From: Limnomonas spitsbergensis
Lineage: Eukaryota; Chlorophyta; Chlorophyceae; Chlamydomonadales
Length of the DNA stretch: 64,000 nt
Direction: 5' to 3'
Assembly (NCBI GenBank): GCA_037349105.1
Contig: JAYJMM010000105.1
Coordinates: forward strand, 3,658,001-3,722,000
Part shown: positions 30,908 to 41,630 of the stretch, piece after piece
Position numbering within the stretch: position 1 is the first letter of the stretch
How the letters are laid out: each line of letters starts with the position of its first letter
Translations under genes and position numbers: made by a program
Notes under the pieces: model-generated
The model's input: the letters and a program-made list of their open reading frames with translations, nothing else
Told to the model about the DNA's origin: nothing
The model's database searches: none

Positions 30908-31904
30908 AGAAATCTACAGCAAAAAAACGATGTGCTACCACCATAGTCGGTCTGCTAGGGAGTAAAAGAACGATATGCAGTAATGAAATACTCTGCAAGG
31001 AATAATGCACGAAAGAAATGAAGTAGGCGGCACTCAGGGAAAAGGGCTGCGCACTTATCCTGTACATAACTCCAGCCATCGCCATTCTTCCTCCATCTCA
31101 CGCCTCGTGGAACAGGGCTGGAGGAAGTTTCAGAGGAACTTTCGAAATCTTACGTATTTTTACTCCACCCTTGTTTCCTCCACCAATCAGAATCGAGGTG
31201 TTAACGGGTACGACAAGCGCTACGCTGGCGTTCAGGGTCCCAAGTGGAATTGGCGAGGGTAAGCTGGCATGTCAATTCCGCGTTCTGGGCACAAGTGAAT
31301 TGGGCCCTAAGTGAAACCTCCAGAACAGTGCCGTGCGAGTACACCGTAATCCGTTTTTTGTGTGAGTAATTACGGTCAATTACGGCGTAACAAGTTATTG
31401 CGCGCAAGTTCCTTACACGCAATTAAGAGCGAATTGTAATCTAGACCGCAAGCACGGTCTAGTGGATTTCTGGCTTCTGGGGACATCAGACATACATTTT
31501 CGAAGGTGGGAAGTTGCACATCGTTGTGTGTCACCTCATGGGATGATATCGTGACGATCAGAACAAGTTCCACGTTAAATGTAGTGACTTTTTGTCAATT
31601 TGCGGGTAGGTTCTGGGCCGAAAACCCCTTTTGCGGTTCTTCACTAAGGTTTCGTCTGTGGTCAAGCAACTAGCAGTGATTGCGGTGCATTCTGGGCGGT
31701 CTTGGTAGAATGCACAACAGCAAACGGCTCAAATTTGCACCCTCAGCAATCAGCATGCACCGTAATTTCACGAACCGTAAGGAAGCACAACACTGCTCCA
31801 GAACCAAATCCTTCGGAGAAGACCCCCTGTAGCCGGTTAGTCCCTGGCCATAGTAACGTGTGGCTGTTGGGCCCCCAAAACGCCAGCAGTCAGGCACCCT
31901 TCCC

Positions 31905-31968
31905 TGCCCTGCCCCCAGGATCGAACTCTGCGCTCCGGCAACGTGACTGGGACCTCAGTCCACCAGAA
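31905..31968 (-). repeat. Possible tRNA-derived SINE head
   Basis: On the minus strand TGGTGGACTGAGG resembles an RNA polymerase III A box, and GAGTTCGATCC about 25 bases further on is a good B box. No full cloverleaf can be folded by eye, so a tRNA-derived SINE or a chance match is more likely than a tRNA gene. Confidence 0.3.
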
Positions 31969-32428
31969 AATGCGCGGTTTCTTGCAAGTCTATTTCTGCA
32001 AAACGGTGGTACCGTCTCCGAGAAGCCGATTCAGTTCCGGAAACCAAACCCCTGCTAGGTCATTCGTCATGCCCAGTCCACGCGATGGGCTCAGCAAAGT
32101 TTTCCAGACTTGCGAGAGCTGCTCGTTCTCGTGTGCCCCTTTTTGTTGGGGCTAACGGTGCCGTCTCCACCGTTTCCGCTTTTCCGTACGTAAGTCTCGC
32201 TACAGGGGTGACGGTTTAGCGGCAGCCAAAAACAGATGGCCGAAAGAAAAAAAATGGAACCTTTGGCTGGTCCAAGAAACGACCAAAATACGCCTAAATA
32301 AAAAATTACCGTAAGCTAATCCAAAACTAAAAGGCCTGATATTTTGCTGGCCACCACAGCAGGAGTGGAGAGGGAGGGGCAGGAGAAGCAGATCTGGAGG
32401 GAGCAGTAAAATGTGTTGTGATGCTTAC

Positions 32429-32962
32429 CGCCTTGAAGGACCACGCATGGTAACAGCGTTCGTGGAAGTCCAGGTCCTTGGCAAATTTCATCCCCTTGTC
32501 CAGGGCTCCCTCCAAGGCCACAAGTTCGTCAGAAATGGCCGAAATGACCCGCGCATTCTCCTCCCCGAACCTCTCGCCTGCCTCCTGCTGCACCTTTCGC
32601 TGTTGCTTCACCGCCTCCAACTTCGCGAGCTCCTGGTTAGCCAGCTTCGCGAAATGTGGGCTCATGGATGGATGAGCCCTGATGCTTTCAATCTCGGTCT
32701 CGAGTTGCTCATCGTTCAACTCTTGCAGGTCACTGTTTGCATTATCCAGAGCCTGTAGCATCTCTGCTGCTTCCATCGCTTCGAGGGCATCCCAATCAGC
32801 ATGGAGCTTGCTGATACTGTTCTGCAGCTCCTTGCCCACCATCCAGGTCCAGGCTGGATCCTTGAGGATCTTGGAGGTCTCGTCCTGAAAGCCGGGCTCG
32901 GAGGCTTTCTGTACCGCCCTGAGCACGGTCTTCTTGAGGTTGGATAAAATGCTCCAAGCCTG
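32429..32962 (-). CDS. Helical protein, paralogue family member 2 (internal exon)
   Basis: The exon runs from an acceptor (TGTGTGTCTGTTGCAG|CAGG at 32963) to a donor (TTCAAGGCG|GTAAGC at 32428), 534 nt or 178 codons, phase 0 at both ends. ILSNLKKTVL, ILKDPAWTWMVGKELQNSI, LQELNDEQLETEIESI and AISDELVALEGALDKGMKFA align with the members at 28719 and 39455. Many Lys/Glu/Gln heptad-like stretches suggest coiled coil. Unlike member 1, the frame does not stop at the end of this exon, so at least one further exon should exist, though the region downstream (32327 and below) offers no obvious one. Function unknown. Confidence 0.55.
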
Positions 32963-33084
32963 CTGCAACAGACACACACACAAAACGTTCTTATACATGT
33001 ACCTGGTGCATGCATTAGGGAACTGGGCGCTGATCGGCCGCCGATGCCAGAAGCAATCGGCCGTGGATGCCATGTAAAAACCCT

Positions 33085-33545
33085 GAAAAAGGCGATCAAA
33101 CCGAAACCTGGCATCGGCGCTTCTGAGTTTATGGTGAAGCATACTGGTGTGGCTGCGCGGTTGAAAGAGGTGTTTCCGTGGTTGGTGGCTGTGCACTGTG
33201 TGGCCCATCATGTAAAATCTGGTCATGGTTGGTGTGCAAAAGAAAGTCTCTAGCCTTGAAGATCTAGACCGCGTCTTTAAATTGGCTCACAATATTTTCA
33301 GGGTGACAGTATGTCTCCTTTTTTGCTGTGGCTTCGCTCTAAGGTCAGGGTTCCATGGGCTTATGCAGTCTTGTGCATCCTCGATACTAAGAGGTGCATT
33401 GCCACCCTGTTCATGCTTCGGGACATTTTATTGCCCATTGAACGCCTGAGAATAGCCTTGCAAGCAGATATGCTGAAGCCGCCGGCCGCACCAGGTCAGA
33501 ATGCTGGTGCAGAAGGCAAAGGATGCCCGCGTGTGCAATTGCAAT
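33085..33545 (+). pseudogene. hAT-like transposase fragment
   Basis: GVAARLKEVFPWLVAVHCVA followed by HH resembles the conserved block of hAT/ZNF862-type transposases (P-x-L-x-x-x-HC-x-AH). A second frame from 33311 (VRVPWAYAVLCILDTKRC, then LLPIERLRIALQADML) fits the following helical part. The two pieces are out of frame and the dimerisation domain is missing. A dead remnant. Confidence 0.5.
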
Positions 33546-33744
33546 AGTGATGAGTCAGCAGAGTTCCCTGCCAAAAAAACACCCCCCTTTGTTATTTAAT
33601 TTCTTATCTGAGTGCGTTGCAGGCTCATGGTTTTAAGTTTTTTCTGGCATGGCAGTCCCTGTTTTAATGTTTTAAGACCCTTACGTGCAACAATTACGCA
33701 CTGTCCTCTCTATAATCGCTATATATAGTGTAGCATTATATACC

Positions 33745-34908
33745 CTAGTGATACGATGAATCACCAAATGTATCACCATATCAAATGCTGCTACAGACAA
33801 TAACCAAGGTTTATCACCGCAATTTAAGCGCCCAAACCGTCGGAAACCTCGGAAATTCTCGTCAAGCTAGGATAGACGCGGAAGTTTTCTCCAGGTGATA
33901 TCTCTCGCGATGGAGGGTCCCAGCAGTGGACCAGGTTCACTTCCAGATACTGCTAGCTCACTCCTAAGGCCTCCGTCGAGGCAGCGGAACCTTTTCGATT
34001 TCGTTCATGCCCCGGCCCGGCGGGGTCTTCCGAGGCAGCATTGTGCTTCAAGGCAATCCACTAGGCTAGATCCAGAGGTACAGCCTCAACGCAATGAACA
34101 GAGTATCTTGGAGACGCAGCGCATGGCTGAACGCGACCCTTACTAGGGAGTTTCAAAGCGACTTCGCATCCTGTCGGCGCACCAACATGCGACGAGCAAG
34201 TTTGCAGTCAATGTTCGAGCAGCGTTTGTACCTGTCGGTGCTCAAACCCCTCCTACCCAACATGGGCGTGGACATGGGCGTGCGGGGGCGCGATAGAGGC
34301 GGACGGGGATGAGGATGCAACAAGAGGCAGGGGCAGGAGGAGGGGCAAGGGCGACCTGTCGGCAGGTTGCCAAGCACCAGTGGAGACAGAGGCAGCAACA
34401 AACCGCGCAGCAAGCAGCAACATAGGCATGGGCACGGGTAGCGCAGCGATTGAGGATGGGCTGGGGGATCAGGAGACATCTAGTGATGAGATGTCCTCTG
34501 AGATTGGGTCAGTGGGGAGGTTGGCAAGTGAAGGAGCAGCAAGCTGAGACGGGGCTCTAAGAAAACAGATCTTAGGGAGGAAGAGGAGGAAGAAGAGGAG
34601 TCATCTAATGATGACATGGTCAGATGAGGAGGAGTTAGATCAGGGGTTGCAGAGGCTGGCTTCGGCTGTTGCGGCAAGCAAGTACCCGGGGTGACGCAAG
34701 TGCATGTGGTTTGAGAAGGGCTGTGGATCATGCCGAGTGTTTATGGACCCCTGGGTTTGATTAAACCAAAGCCGGCAATGTAAAAAACAAACAACAGCCT
34801 ATTTAAATCATTGTCGAAAACGCGGCCGAAACCATTAACCAATTTATTATCACAATTATTAATTTCAATCGATTTTCTTTCACCAATTCATCGTATCACT
34901 ACGGTATA
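33745..34908. mobile_element. TIR element, about 1.15 kb
   Basis: TAGTGATACGATGAAT at 33751 is matched perfectly by ATTCATCGTATCACTA at about 34886, and TATA abuts both ends (TATA|CCCTAGTG and CACTACGG|TATA), consistent with a TATA or TA target duplication. Inside are two short overlapping frames (33895-34146 and 34094-34312, SLRPPSRQRNLFDF / FASCRRTNMRRASLQSMF) that I do not recognise, and purine-rich low-complexity sequence at 34290-34640. Confidence 0.55.
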
Positions 34909-34909
34909 C

Positions 34910-35360
34910 CATATACCGTAGAATGCATGTGACTCTGTTATTAATTAATCCAAGTTGGGGGCGCGCGGATTATATGCGCAATAGCTAACGTAAGTAGCAA
35001 ATGTGGTGCGCGGCCGGTCAGTCACGGACCAAAACAACTATTTTGGGGGTGCGTGAAGTACTGGTAGTTTTTTCGTAACTACCATCAAAAAGTCGCGTGC
35101 TAGCGCGCGGCTGATTTACTGGACATCCATTCACTGATTGTTGACCGTGTACTGTTCTTTCAGGCATGAAACTAGGGTTTTGATTGAGTTGACTGTACGT
35201 AGTGACTAAAAGCGCTGCGTGAAGTTGAGTTAACGACAGTCACTAAAAGTGCTGCGCAGTGTTTAATTAATTACCGGTATTTTGGACCGGCTGCGCAATA
35301 AATTTGCTATATTTATTGAAACCAGGGGTGCGCAGACCCTTAGGCGTTTTACGGTATCGT
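34910..35360. mobile_element. MITE, family M copy B (diverged)
   Basis: ATACCGTAGAATGCATG at the left and GGGTGCGCAGACCCTTAGGC then GTTTTACGGTAT at the right correspond to the ends of copies A and C. The internal GGTCAGTCACGGACCAAAAC also occurs in copy C (GTCAGTCACAGAGCAAAAAA). Confidence 0.5.
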
Positions 35361-35449
35361 ATATAACGTAATATCGTTACGGTATATAATGTATATAGCA
35401 TTACATAACATTATAGCGCTATATAAGTTATATCATACCGTAGTGGCGC

Positions 35450-36256
35450 AGTGTCAGTCCAAATTTGTTTTATTCTTGAGTTGAGTTTGTTTTTTGTATT
35501 GAAACCTACTTTTGCCTCAGTCACGCTGTACATTTTATTGCTTGTTTTTTCTGATCGGAGGCCGACTTTCCCCCCGATCAAAACGGTTCGTTTTTACTTT
35601 GGGAGGCGCATCTGGTACCAGCACGCGTATTTTCAGGGTTTAGGTCGAAAAATATCCGTTTTTAGTCAGTTTTCTCGTTTTGGTACAAATAATTATGGAA
35701 ATCATCCACCATAGAACCGGTTTCACTCCACTGTAAATTAATTATTTTTGGGGGTGCGCGGACATCCTGCGCGGTAAATTAATTGCAAAATTCATGCTGC
35801 GCGAACCTGTCAGTCACAGAGCAAAAAAACTATTTGACGGGGTGCGCCGACTAGTTTCCGTTACCAAATATCAAATTTCTGCCAGTACTCGACCCCCAAC
35901 TCCCAATGACAAGGTAAGGTTTGCGAGTTCAACACTCTGTACTGTTGTCTAGTCTCCAGGCGATGTTTTCGATTGTGTTCACAGTACGTAGTGGCTATTT
36001 GCCCTGCGCGAAATTGGTTTGTTTGTAGCTGCGCGGACTTTTAATAATAATATCTTAAGGGCTGCACACTTGGGAAATACAACTATTTGCTCAAAATGGC
36101 TGATGCGCGGTAAAAGCGCTGCACGGACACATGCCTTTTTTTGCTGCGCGAACGATTTGCTAAAATATTGAAATCAGGGGTGCGCGAACCCTATTCGGTT
36201 CTACGGCATTAGTTTTTTCCTTTAAACGATCCATGAAATGAATTTGGACTGACACT
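35450..36256. mobile_element. TIR element T1, interrupted by a MITE
   Basis: Left end AGTGTCAGTCCAAATTTG, right end AATTTGGACTGACACT. Sequence on both sides of the inserted MITE (35706-36206) matches element T2 at 36265-37140: CTTGCCTCAGTCACGCTGT, TCGTTTTGGTAC, ATCATCCACCAT before, and the TTAAACGATCC region after. No transposase is visible. Confidence 0.65.
35706..36206. mobile_element. MITE, family M copy C, nested in T1
   Basis: Left TAGAACCGGTTTCACTCCAC and right GGGGTGCGCGAACCCTATTC then GGTTCTACGG match copy A read in reverse. ATTTGCTAAAATATTGAAATC near the right end is nearly identical to copy A. It interrupts T1, so it inserted later. Confidence 0.7.
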
Positions 36257-36280
36257 CCGGCCGTAGTGTCAGTCCAAATT
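36241..36280. other. Perfect 16-bp inverted repeat at the T1/T2 boundary
   Basis: AATTTGGACTGACACT, 8-base spacer CCGGCCGT, AGTGTCAGTCCAAATT. It is formed by the right end of T1 facing the left end of T2. Confidence 0.85.
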
Positions 36281-37140
36281 TGCTTTATTCTGAGTTTGTT
36301 TTTTGTATTGAAACCCTCTCTTGCCTCAGTCACGCTGTTCCTTTCATTGGCTGTTTGTTTCATTGGTTCTTTTTTCGGCAGAGCCCCCCCGGGCGGTCGA
36401 AGTTCGCGGGGGCGATGCTCCCAGAGTCACCCTGTATCCGTCAGTCAGTCTGTCTGTCTGTCAGCCCGATGTTTCTGGACTGCCCGGAAACTTTATGCGC
36501 TACAGCACATATCAACCGACTGTATTTTTTGAGGTTATTCCTGTCAGACCTCAAAGGCCAGGGTGCAGAAATGAGAAACTCAGCAACCAAGGCTGGATCT
36601 CACAGCGGATGACATAAGGTGTCGTCCTGCTGTCCCCTGGTGTCACGCGATAGCTGCAACTTCGCTTCTCTATGCGCAATTCGATACGCATCATTAACAG
36701 CACGCAGTTAGACAGCGATAGAGTTGTGACACATATTTTGAAATCCTGCAACATGGCGAGGGGGTTTGCATGGGGTCCAGGTGACCCCGTCCGCACCTGC
36801 GCCTGCCCTCTGAAAAGTCACATACCCGACTGCTCTGCCGTTTTTCGGGCAGCACAGCAGCTCCTCTGATTACTTGTCTGCCAGCACGCGTCTAGCCTTT
36901 TTCGCCCTTGCAAATGATTCGGCAAAAGAAAGCTGTCATTTTATAATGGCAGCATTTTGATAGGAAGACAGTGTGTAAACGCTGCCTTTGAGATGAACAA
37001 TGCTGGGCTCTGTGTTTTCGGGCTTGGGTCGAACAACATTCGTTTTTTGTCCGTTTTTCGTTTTGGTACTAATAATCATCAAAATCTACCATTTGTTTTC
37101 TCGAAAAAAGATCCTTCAGACGAATATGGACTGACACAGC
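36265..37140. mobile_element. TIR element T2
   Basis: Left end AGTGTCAGTCCAAATTTGCT; right end AATATGGACTGACAC at about 37125-37139. It contains a segment (36370-36870) that T1 lacks and that recurs at 37368-37845. No intact transposase frame is seen. Confidence 0.6.
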
Positions 37141-37367
37141 GGTATTTAATGATGAGTTTCAGAAACTTATTGGCCATTTTGGGAGGAGGTGGAGGAGGAG
37201 GAGGATGAAGATGGTGATCTGCCCCTGGCTGCCCTGCCCAGAAGGTCGTATTTATTTTCTTCTCTTTGTCCTCTAGCCTTTTGTTTCGTTTTCTCCCAGG
37301 CAGTTGGACGCCCAATGTAGCATTCCTGACTCGTTAAAAAGAAAAAATCGGGTTCCACACTTTTTGG

Positions 37368-37845
37368 CAGAGACCCCTAAGCGGCGGAAGGTCGCTGGGG
37401 GCAAAAGACCCCGGAGTCACCCCGTGTCCGTCCGTCCGTCAGTCATCCTGATGTTTCTGGAATGCCCCAGAAACTTTGTGCGCTATATCGCAAATCAACC
37501 GGCCATATCTGTTAAGGTTACTCCTGCCGTACCTCAAAGGCAGAGGTGCAAGAAATGAGAAACTCAGCTACCAAGGCTGGATCTCACAGCGGATGACGTG
37601 TGGTGTCATGCGACAGCTGCAACATTGCTTCTCTTCGCGCAATTCGTTGCAAATCATTACCAACACGCATTTGGCCAGCGATATAGCTGTGACTTTATTT
37701 TGAAATCTAGTAACATGGCAGAGGGGGCTGCATGGGGTCACCTGGACCCCGTCCACACTTGCACCTGCCCTCTAGTAAGTCACATACCCGACTGCTCTGC
37801 CGTTTTTCGTGCTGCACAGCAGCACCTCTGAATACTTGTCCACAT
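37368..37845 (+). repeat. Second copy of the T2 internal segment
   Basis: It matches 36370-36870 over about 450 bases (GGCAGAG..., GAAACTCAGC, AAGGCTGGATCTCACAGCGG, CATACCCGACTGCTCTGCCG). Both would encode HIPDCSAVFRAAQQ, though the surrounding frames differ by indels; both look non-coding now. Confidence 0.65.
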
Positions 37846-38222
37846 ATTCTCACACTCAACGAAACGATTACGGAGTTCAGCCGACAGGAAAATAACAGCC
37901 TACCGAAAAATATATGCGCTCACGGAAGAATCCCGGGGTCCTTTGCGCGATTCCCGGGTTTCTATTGGTGTCTTTTCTTTCTCTACCCACTCTGGCTTTT
38001 GCTATGAGTCTATGCACCGAACTGCCGTTCTCCGAATGTCGAACACAAGGAAAAAGTTGTTGCCGTCGGTCAGGGTTAATCTCTCGATCTTTGCCTAATC
38101 GGTTTTTGGCGCTTTTCCCCCCCCTCCCCCCAGCGTTTACTTCCCCAGCTACTATTTTGTAAAGTCTCCCCTGTAGGAGAACCCTAATAAAAACAACCAA
38201 ACCTCATATAAGCAGCTCTCAC
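37846..38222. other. Unassigned stretch
   Basis: No gene supported. TCTCCCCTGTAGGAGAACCC at 38164 resembles CTCCCCTTCAGGAGATCCC at 29848, hinting at the end of another interspersed repeat. Confidence 0.3.
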
Positions 38223-38399
38223 CTTGAAGGAGGACGAGGCAGCAGCAGCAGGAGCATCAACATCAGCAGCAACAGGCACTCCGCCAGCAGTATCCTCATC
38301 CTCCCCATACTCGTCTTCCCCATCCTTGTCCTCCCCATCCTCGTCCTCCAACTCATCATCCTGAGAGATGTAGCCACATGGTCTGTTCATTGGATTCAA
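38223..38399 (-). CDS. Acidic exon with Asp/Glu repeats, unrecognised
   Basis: A minus-strand frame from an ATG at 38399 encodes DDELEDEDGEDKDGEDEY and an Ala-rich end, then reaches a donor-like TCCTTCAAG|GTGAGAGC at 38222. The SFK-plus-donor end resembles the end of the exon at 32429-32962 (WSFKA|GTAAGC). It may be a 5' or internal exon of a gene running left, but no partner exon is identified between 38222 and the transposon relics. Low-complexity composition makes this weak. Confidence 0.3.
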
Positions 38400-38479
38400 G
38401 GGCTGCGCATAGTGGTCTGTATGCCTGTATGGGCTTTAAGGTCTGGCATGGTCTGTGCATTGTGATCAATGGTCGCTTC

Positions 38480-38760
38480 AAGGGCCGCAAGGGTTGCATG
38501 GGCTACATGGACGTGCATGGGTGCAGGGCTGCAGGGACATAGAGCTGCATGGGCTGGGCTGCATGGGCGTAAGGCTGCATGGTCGCAGGGCTGCGTGGGC
38601 TACAAGCACATGCATGGGCGGCGCTGTGCTGCATGGGCGCTGTGTTGCATGGGCGCTGTGTTGCATGGGCGCTGTGTTGCATGGGCGCTGTGCTGCATGG
38701 GCTACATGCACATGCATGGACGGCACAGGGCTACATGTGCTACATGCATGGGTCTGATAC
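38480..38760 (+). repeat. GCATGGGC-rich repeat with a 16-bp core
   Basis: Five near-perfect copies of GCTGTG(T/C)TGCATGGGC at about 38628-38702, set in a wider region of GCTGCATGGGC words. Frames on both strands through it are repeat by-products. Confidence 0.75.
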
Positions 38761-39004
38761 AAGTAAACAAAACACACTCACAGCATGTGTGCCTGCTTCT
38801 CTGCTCAGCAAGACATTCACCTGCTGCCTGCTGCCGCCGTGCGTGACCTTCAACCTTTTGTTGGCCTGGGAGGTAGGGTTGGGCATTTGGAGGTTGGAAG
38901 TACACAGACTACAGTTTGTTCCCTGGAGGATCATGGTGAGGCAAAAATGGGGATCTGAGTGCACAGGCATCAAGCTTCACCTTTATCTCAATTTTTATTG
39001 TGCG

Positions 39005-39283
39005 TCACCCAGCCTGCCAACCTACATTCGATTCCTGGCAGCGGCGTTCCCATATTCCATGTAGCTCGACCAGCAGAGGGGTCGAGCCCTTCTTGACGAA
39101 GCCCTTGAGAAGCGCCTGGACACTCTTGTAAGTGATGCCACACCAGACCAATTTCTTAGTCGTAACATCTTTTCCGACGCCTTCAAACGTATGTAGGGCT
39201 AGTTTATCAATTTGGTGGTGACTAAACCGATGCGCATGGTTCAAAGCTTTAATCATAACCTCGACTGCATCCTGTTCCGTCAT
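39005..39283 (-). CDS. Small ORF of 92 aa, unrecognised
   Basis: The frame starts at ATG 39283 (TEQDAVEVMIKALNHAHRF) and ends at 39005. Composition is balanced and protein-like, with no low-complexity bias, and includes GITYKSVQALLKGFVKKG. It lies 172 bases from the divergently oriented gene at 39455. No domain is recognised; a single exon of a larger gene or a chance frame are both possible. Confidence 0.3.
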   Translation of the reverse strand: MTEQDAVEVMIKALNHAHRFSHHQIDKLALHTFEGVGKDVTTKKLVWCGITYKSVQALLKGFVKKGSTPLLVELHGIWERRCQESNVGWQAG

Positions 39284-39454
39284 CGTTATATACAATTCGA
39301 TCTTGAGCACAGGTCCCTACCGACGACACGCATGGTAGTATTCGACATGTGGGAACACGTATTTGTCAGCGAACGCACGGTAAACCCCTGAACCCGGCCA
39401 TTGTAATAATTGTGTCCTCTCCCGTTCAATCGACCAATTACCCAGCCCTTCCAG

Positions 39455-39982
39455 ATGAGCAAATCTGAAACGACACAGGAAAAAATACTGGCGGCCGTTA
39501 AGTTAGCCATAAAGTCCGGCGCTTTGGACGAGGCATCATTCCAGGTCCTCACGGATCCAACATGCACCCAGATTGTGGGTGAGGACCTACAGAGATGGAT
39601 GACAGAGCTGCATAACCTGAGAGCAGCGGCAGGGACTATGCAGTCACCTCCAAACAGTGGTGATCTGCTGGGCTTGAGCAACGATGCCCTCCTTGCACAG
39701 CTGGAAGTCTACAAGGAGTGTCTTGATCAATGTAATACCACTCATGTCGTCAGGTTGACGTCACAGCAGCTTGCCAGGTGTCAGGCGGAGCAGGATCGGC
39801 GGACGGAAGACCTCAAGTTCAAGGCGGAGCATGAGCAAGCCATATCGGCCATTTCAGGCATGCTTGTCGACTTGGAGGGTGCTCTACATAACGAGATTAA
39901 AGTGGCTGAGCGCCTAGAGTTCCTTTCCAAGATGATAAAATCAGTAGATGCTGCTGCTGCTGCTGCTGCCGGGCCTTCATGA
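39455..39982 (+). CDS. Helical protein, paralogue family member 3, 175 aa
   Basis: The frame starts at ATG 39455 (MSKSETTQEKILAAVKLAI) and stops at 39982. The ATG directly follows an acceptor-like TTCCAG, so an upstream exon is possible, as in the other two members. VLTDPTCTQIVGEDLQRWM, LLGLSNDALLAQLEVYKEC and AISGMLVDLEGALHNEIKVA align with members 1 and 2. The C-terminus is an Ala run (DAAAAAAAGPS) encoded by a GCT repeat, much like the Ala-rich end of member 1. Likely soluble, helical, possibly coiled-coil. Function unknown. Best preserved of the three and on the opposite strand. Confidence 0.6.
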   Translation: MSKSETTQEKILAAVKLAIKSGALDEASFQVLTDPTCTQIVGEDLQRWMTELHNLRAAAGTMQSPPNSGDLLGLSNDALLAQLEVYKECLDQCNTTHVVRLTSQQLARCQAEQDRRTEDLKFKAEHEQAISAISGMLVDLEGALHNEIKVAERLEFLSKMIKSVDAAAAAAAGPS

Positions 39983-40779
39983 ACAACCGCCGATGATTAT
40001 GCAAAAACAAGCATGCGGATGAAAACTGTTCTGGCCGACCCCGTCAGATTGGCGGGGCAACTGGCTTCTGACGACGAGGTTGACTTGGGAGGTTCATTGT
40101 TGTTATTGTTATGTGAGCCCAGCACTAACAGTGTTGATTGACGTCCCAGTTCCATGTTGTGCCACACTTCCGACAATGTACACGATGGCAAAGACATCGA
40201 TGGGAGGCTTGCATGTTATACGGCACCATGTTGAGGGTCACAAGTGTTGTCGAGTGCCCTTTGATGAATGTTTCTCTGTTGATTGTGGTTGTTGAACTGA
40301 ATGTAATAAATGGCAGTTGTGAGGCTTTAAACACTGCACTCTAGCGAATTTCGGTGCCGAGGGAAAACAAGAAAAAAACCTGCCCATAGGGCAGCATCAA
40401 AAGGAATCATTAAATGATACCACATCAAATGTACGACAGGTAATTTAGGGAGTAGAAAGAAACTACAGTAATAAGGGGTGGGTAGATATAGCATTATCTC
40501 CACTATGAGGAGCTGGCCAGATTTGTTGCCTCCCTTGCCTAACCTGCCTAGACGGCCTAACCGCCTTAACTGCCTTACAAGGCATGTGTGTAGGGTCCTT
40601 TCGCCCCCTACAGTGGTGTAAACTGTAGACGGGGGGCCGAGGTCCTTTTGCAATGGTGTAGACGTGAGTCCATGGTCCTTTCACCACCCACACTCCACAG
40701 TGGTGTATAGGGGTGGCCATGATATTTTCGCACCATCTAGTGGCTTAGATGGTATACCTCGTCTACGATCCTTTGACCC
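39983..40779. other. Gene-free stretch
   Basis: Contains the 3' side of the gene at 39455 and short GGTCCTTTCxCCCC / AGTGGTGTA words repeated at 40600-40720. No coding region supported. Confidence 0.4.
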
Positions 40780-41630
40780 CTCGCCCTGCCCCGACTCCTC
40801 GCATGCCTTCGACCATGAATCCCTACGACGTCCCCAACGACACCAACGCTCCTCCTCCCTTTGACCCCCCCCCTCCTCAATGGATCAAGTGCTCCTCCTC
40901 GTGTCCAACCTCACCCGCTTCTCCATCTCCGCCACTATTAGTGACTGTACCTTCTCATCCTCGCTGCCTCCCTCATGGCGTCAAGGCACCGTCCATGGAA
41001 ACCATCGACGGTAAGCGTGCGAAGGATGTGCGCCTTAAATTTCCCGCGCTCGCAACATCCTCAAGCTCTCCGGGATCAAACTAGACACCATGGAGGCCGT
41101 AGCCTTCGCCTCCTCCTTCCTCGTTAGCACTGCCAACTCTTGGTCCGAATATGAAGGTGATTGTACCCCCTACGGTGAGAAGGAACCTGCTTGATTTCAC
41201 ACCTTCGACGACGTGGTGTTGCCTTGATCCGCCACATGGGCGACCCAGCCATGTTGACATGGCCCGCAAGTCTCTCCTCGCCCTCCGTCAGAACACCTAT
41301 GCCAATCCTATGCTGACGAGTTCCAGCGCCTCATCACTTACCTCCCTCCCGCAACCTTGTTGACCTCCGCTTCTATTTCATCAACGGCCTCAAACCAAGA
41401 GTCCGTGAGTTGCTGGTCGGAAAGACCTCGGCTAACATAACCGGGCATGATGTTAAGGACCTTGTCTATCGCTTTGACGATGTTGTCATGAGCAAACGAC
41501 TACCTTCTTCATCTCACACTCCACGTTATGACCCAACAGTCGTCCCCAACACCTCCAGCCGCCCCATTGCCCCGTACATTGGCCGCTCCCCCGCCCCTGC
41601 CTCGTCCTTAAACCCATCTTTCCTTGCCCT
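40780..41630 (+). pseudogene. Decayed retrotransposon gag-like fragment
   Basis: Pieces in different frames fit an LTR-retrotransposon gag. They are a Pro-rich N-terminus (DPPPPQWIK), AVAFASSFLVSTANSWSEYEG, DEFQRLITYLPPATL, then LRFYFINGLKPRVRELLVGK and VKDLVYRFDDVVMS. At least two frameshifts and several stops separate them. The sequence runs directly into the first unit of the array at 41632. No protease or RT follows. Confidence 0.5.

Larger units (their letters stand above)
29985..31205. mobile_element. Region bracketed by inverted copies of an interspersed repeat
   Basis: CCGTTTCTGATTGGTGGAGG near 29996 is the reverse complement of the CCTCCACCAATCAGAA end at 31178-31193; the family copy at 1750-2062 ends the same way. 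Inside lie the MITE 30207-30707 and an 80-bp tandem duplication. Either two opposed family members or the two ends of one larger element. No transposase frame is visible inside. Confidence 0.5.

Noticed and set aside
31905..31968. A true tRNA gene
   Set aside because: Boxes are present, but I could not form paired acceptor and anticodon stems.
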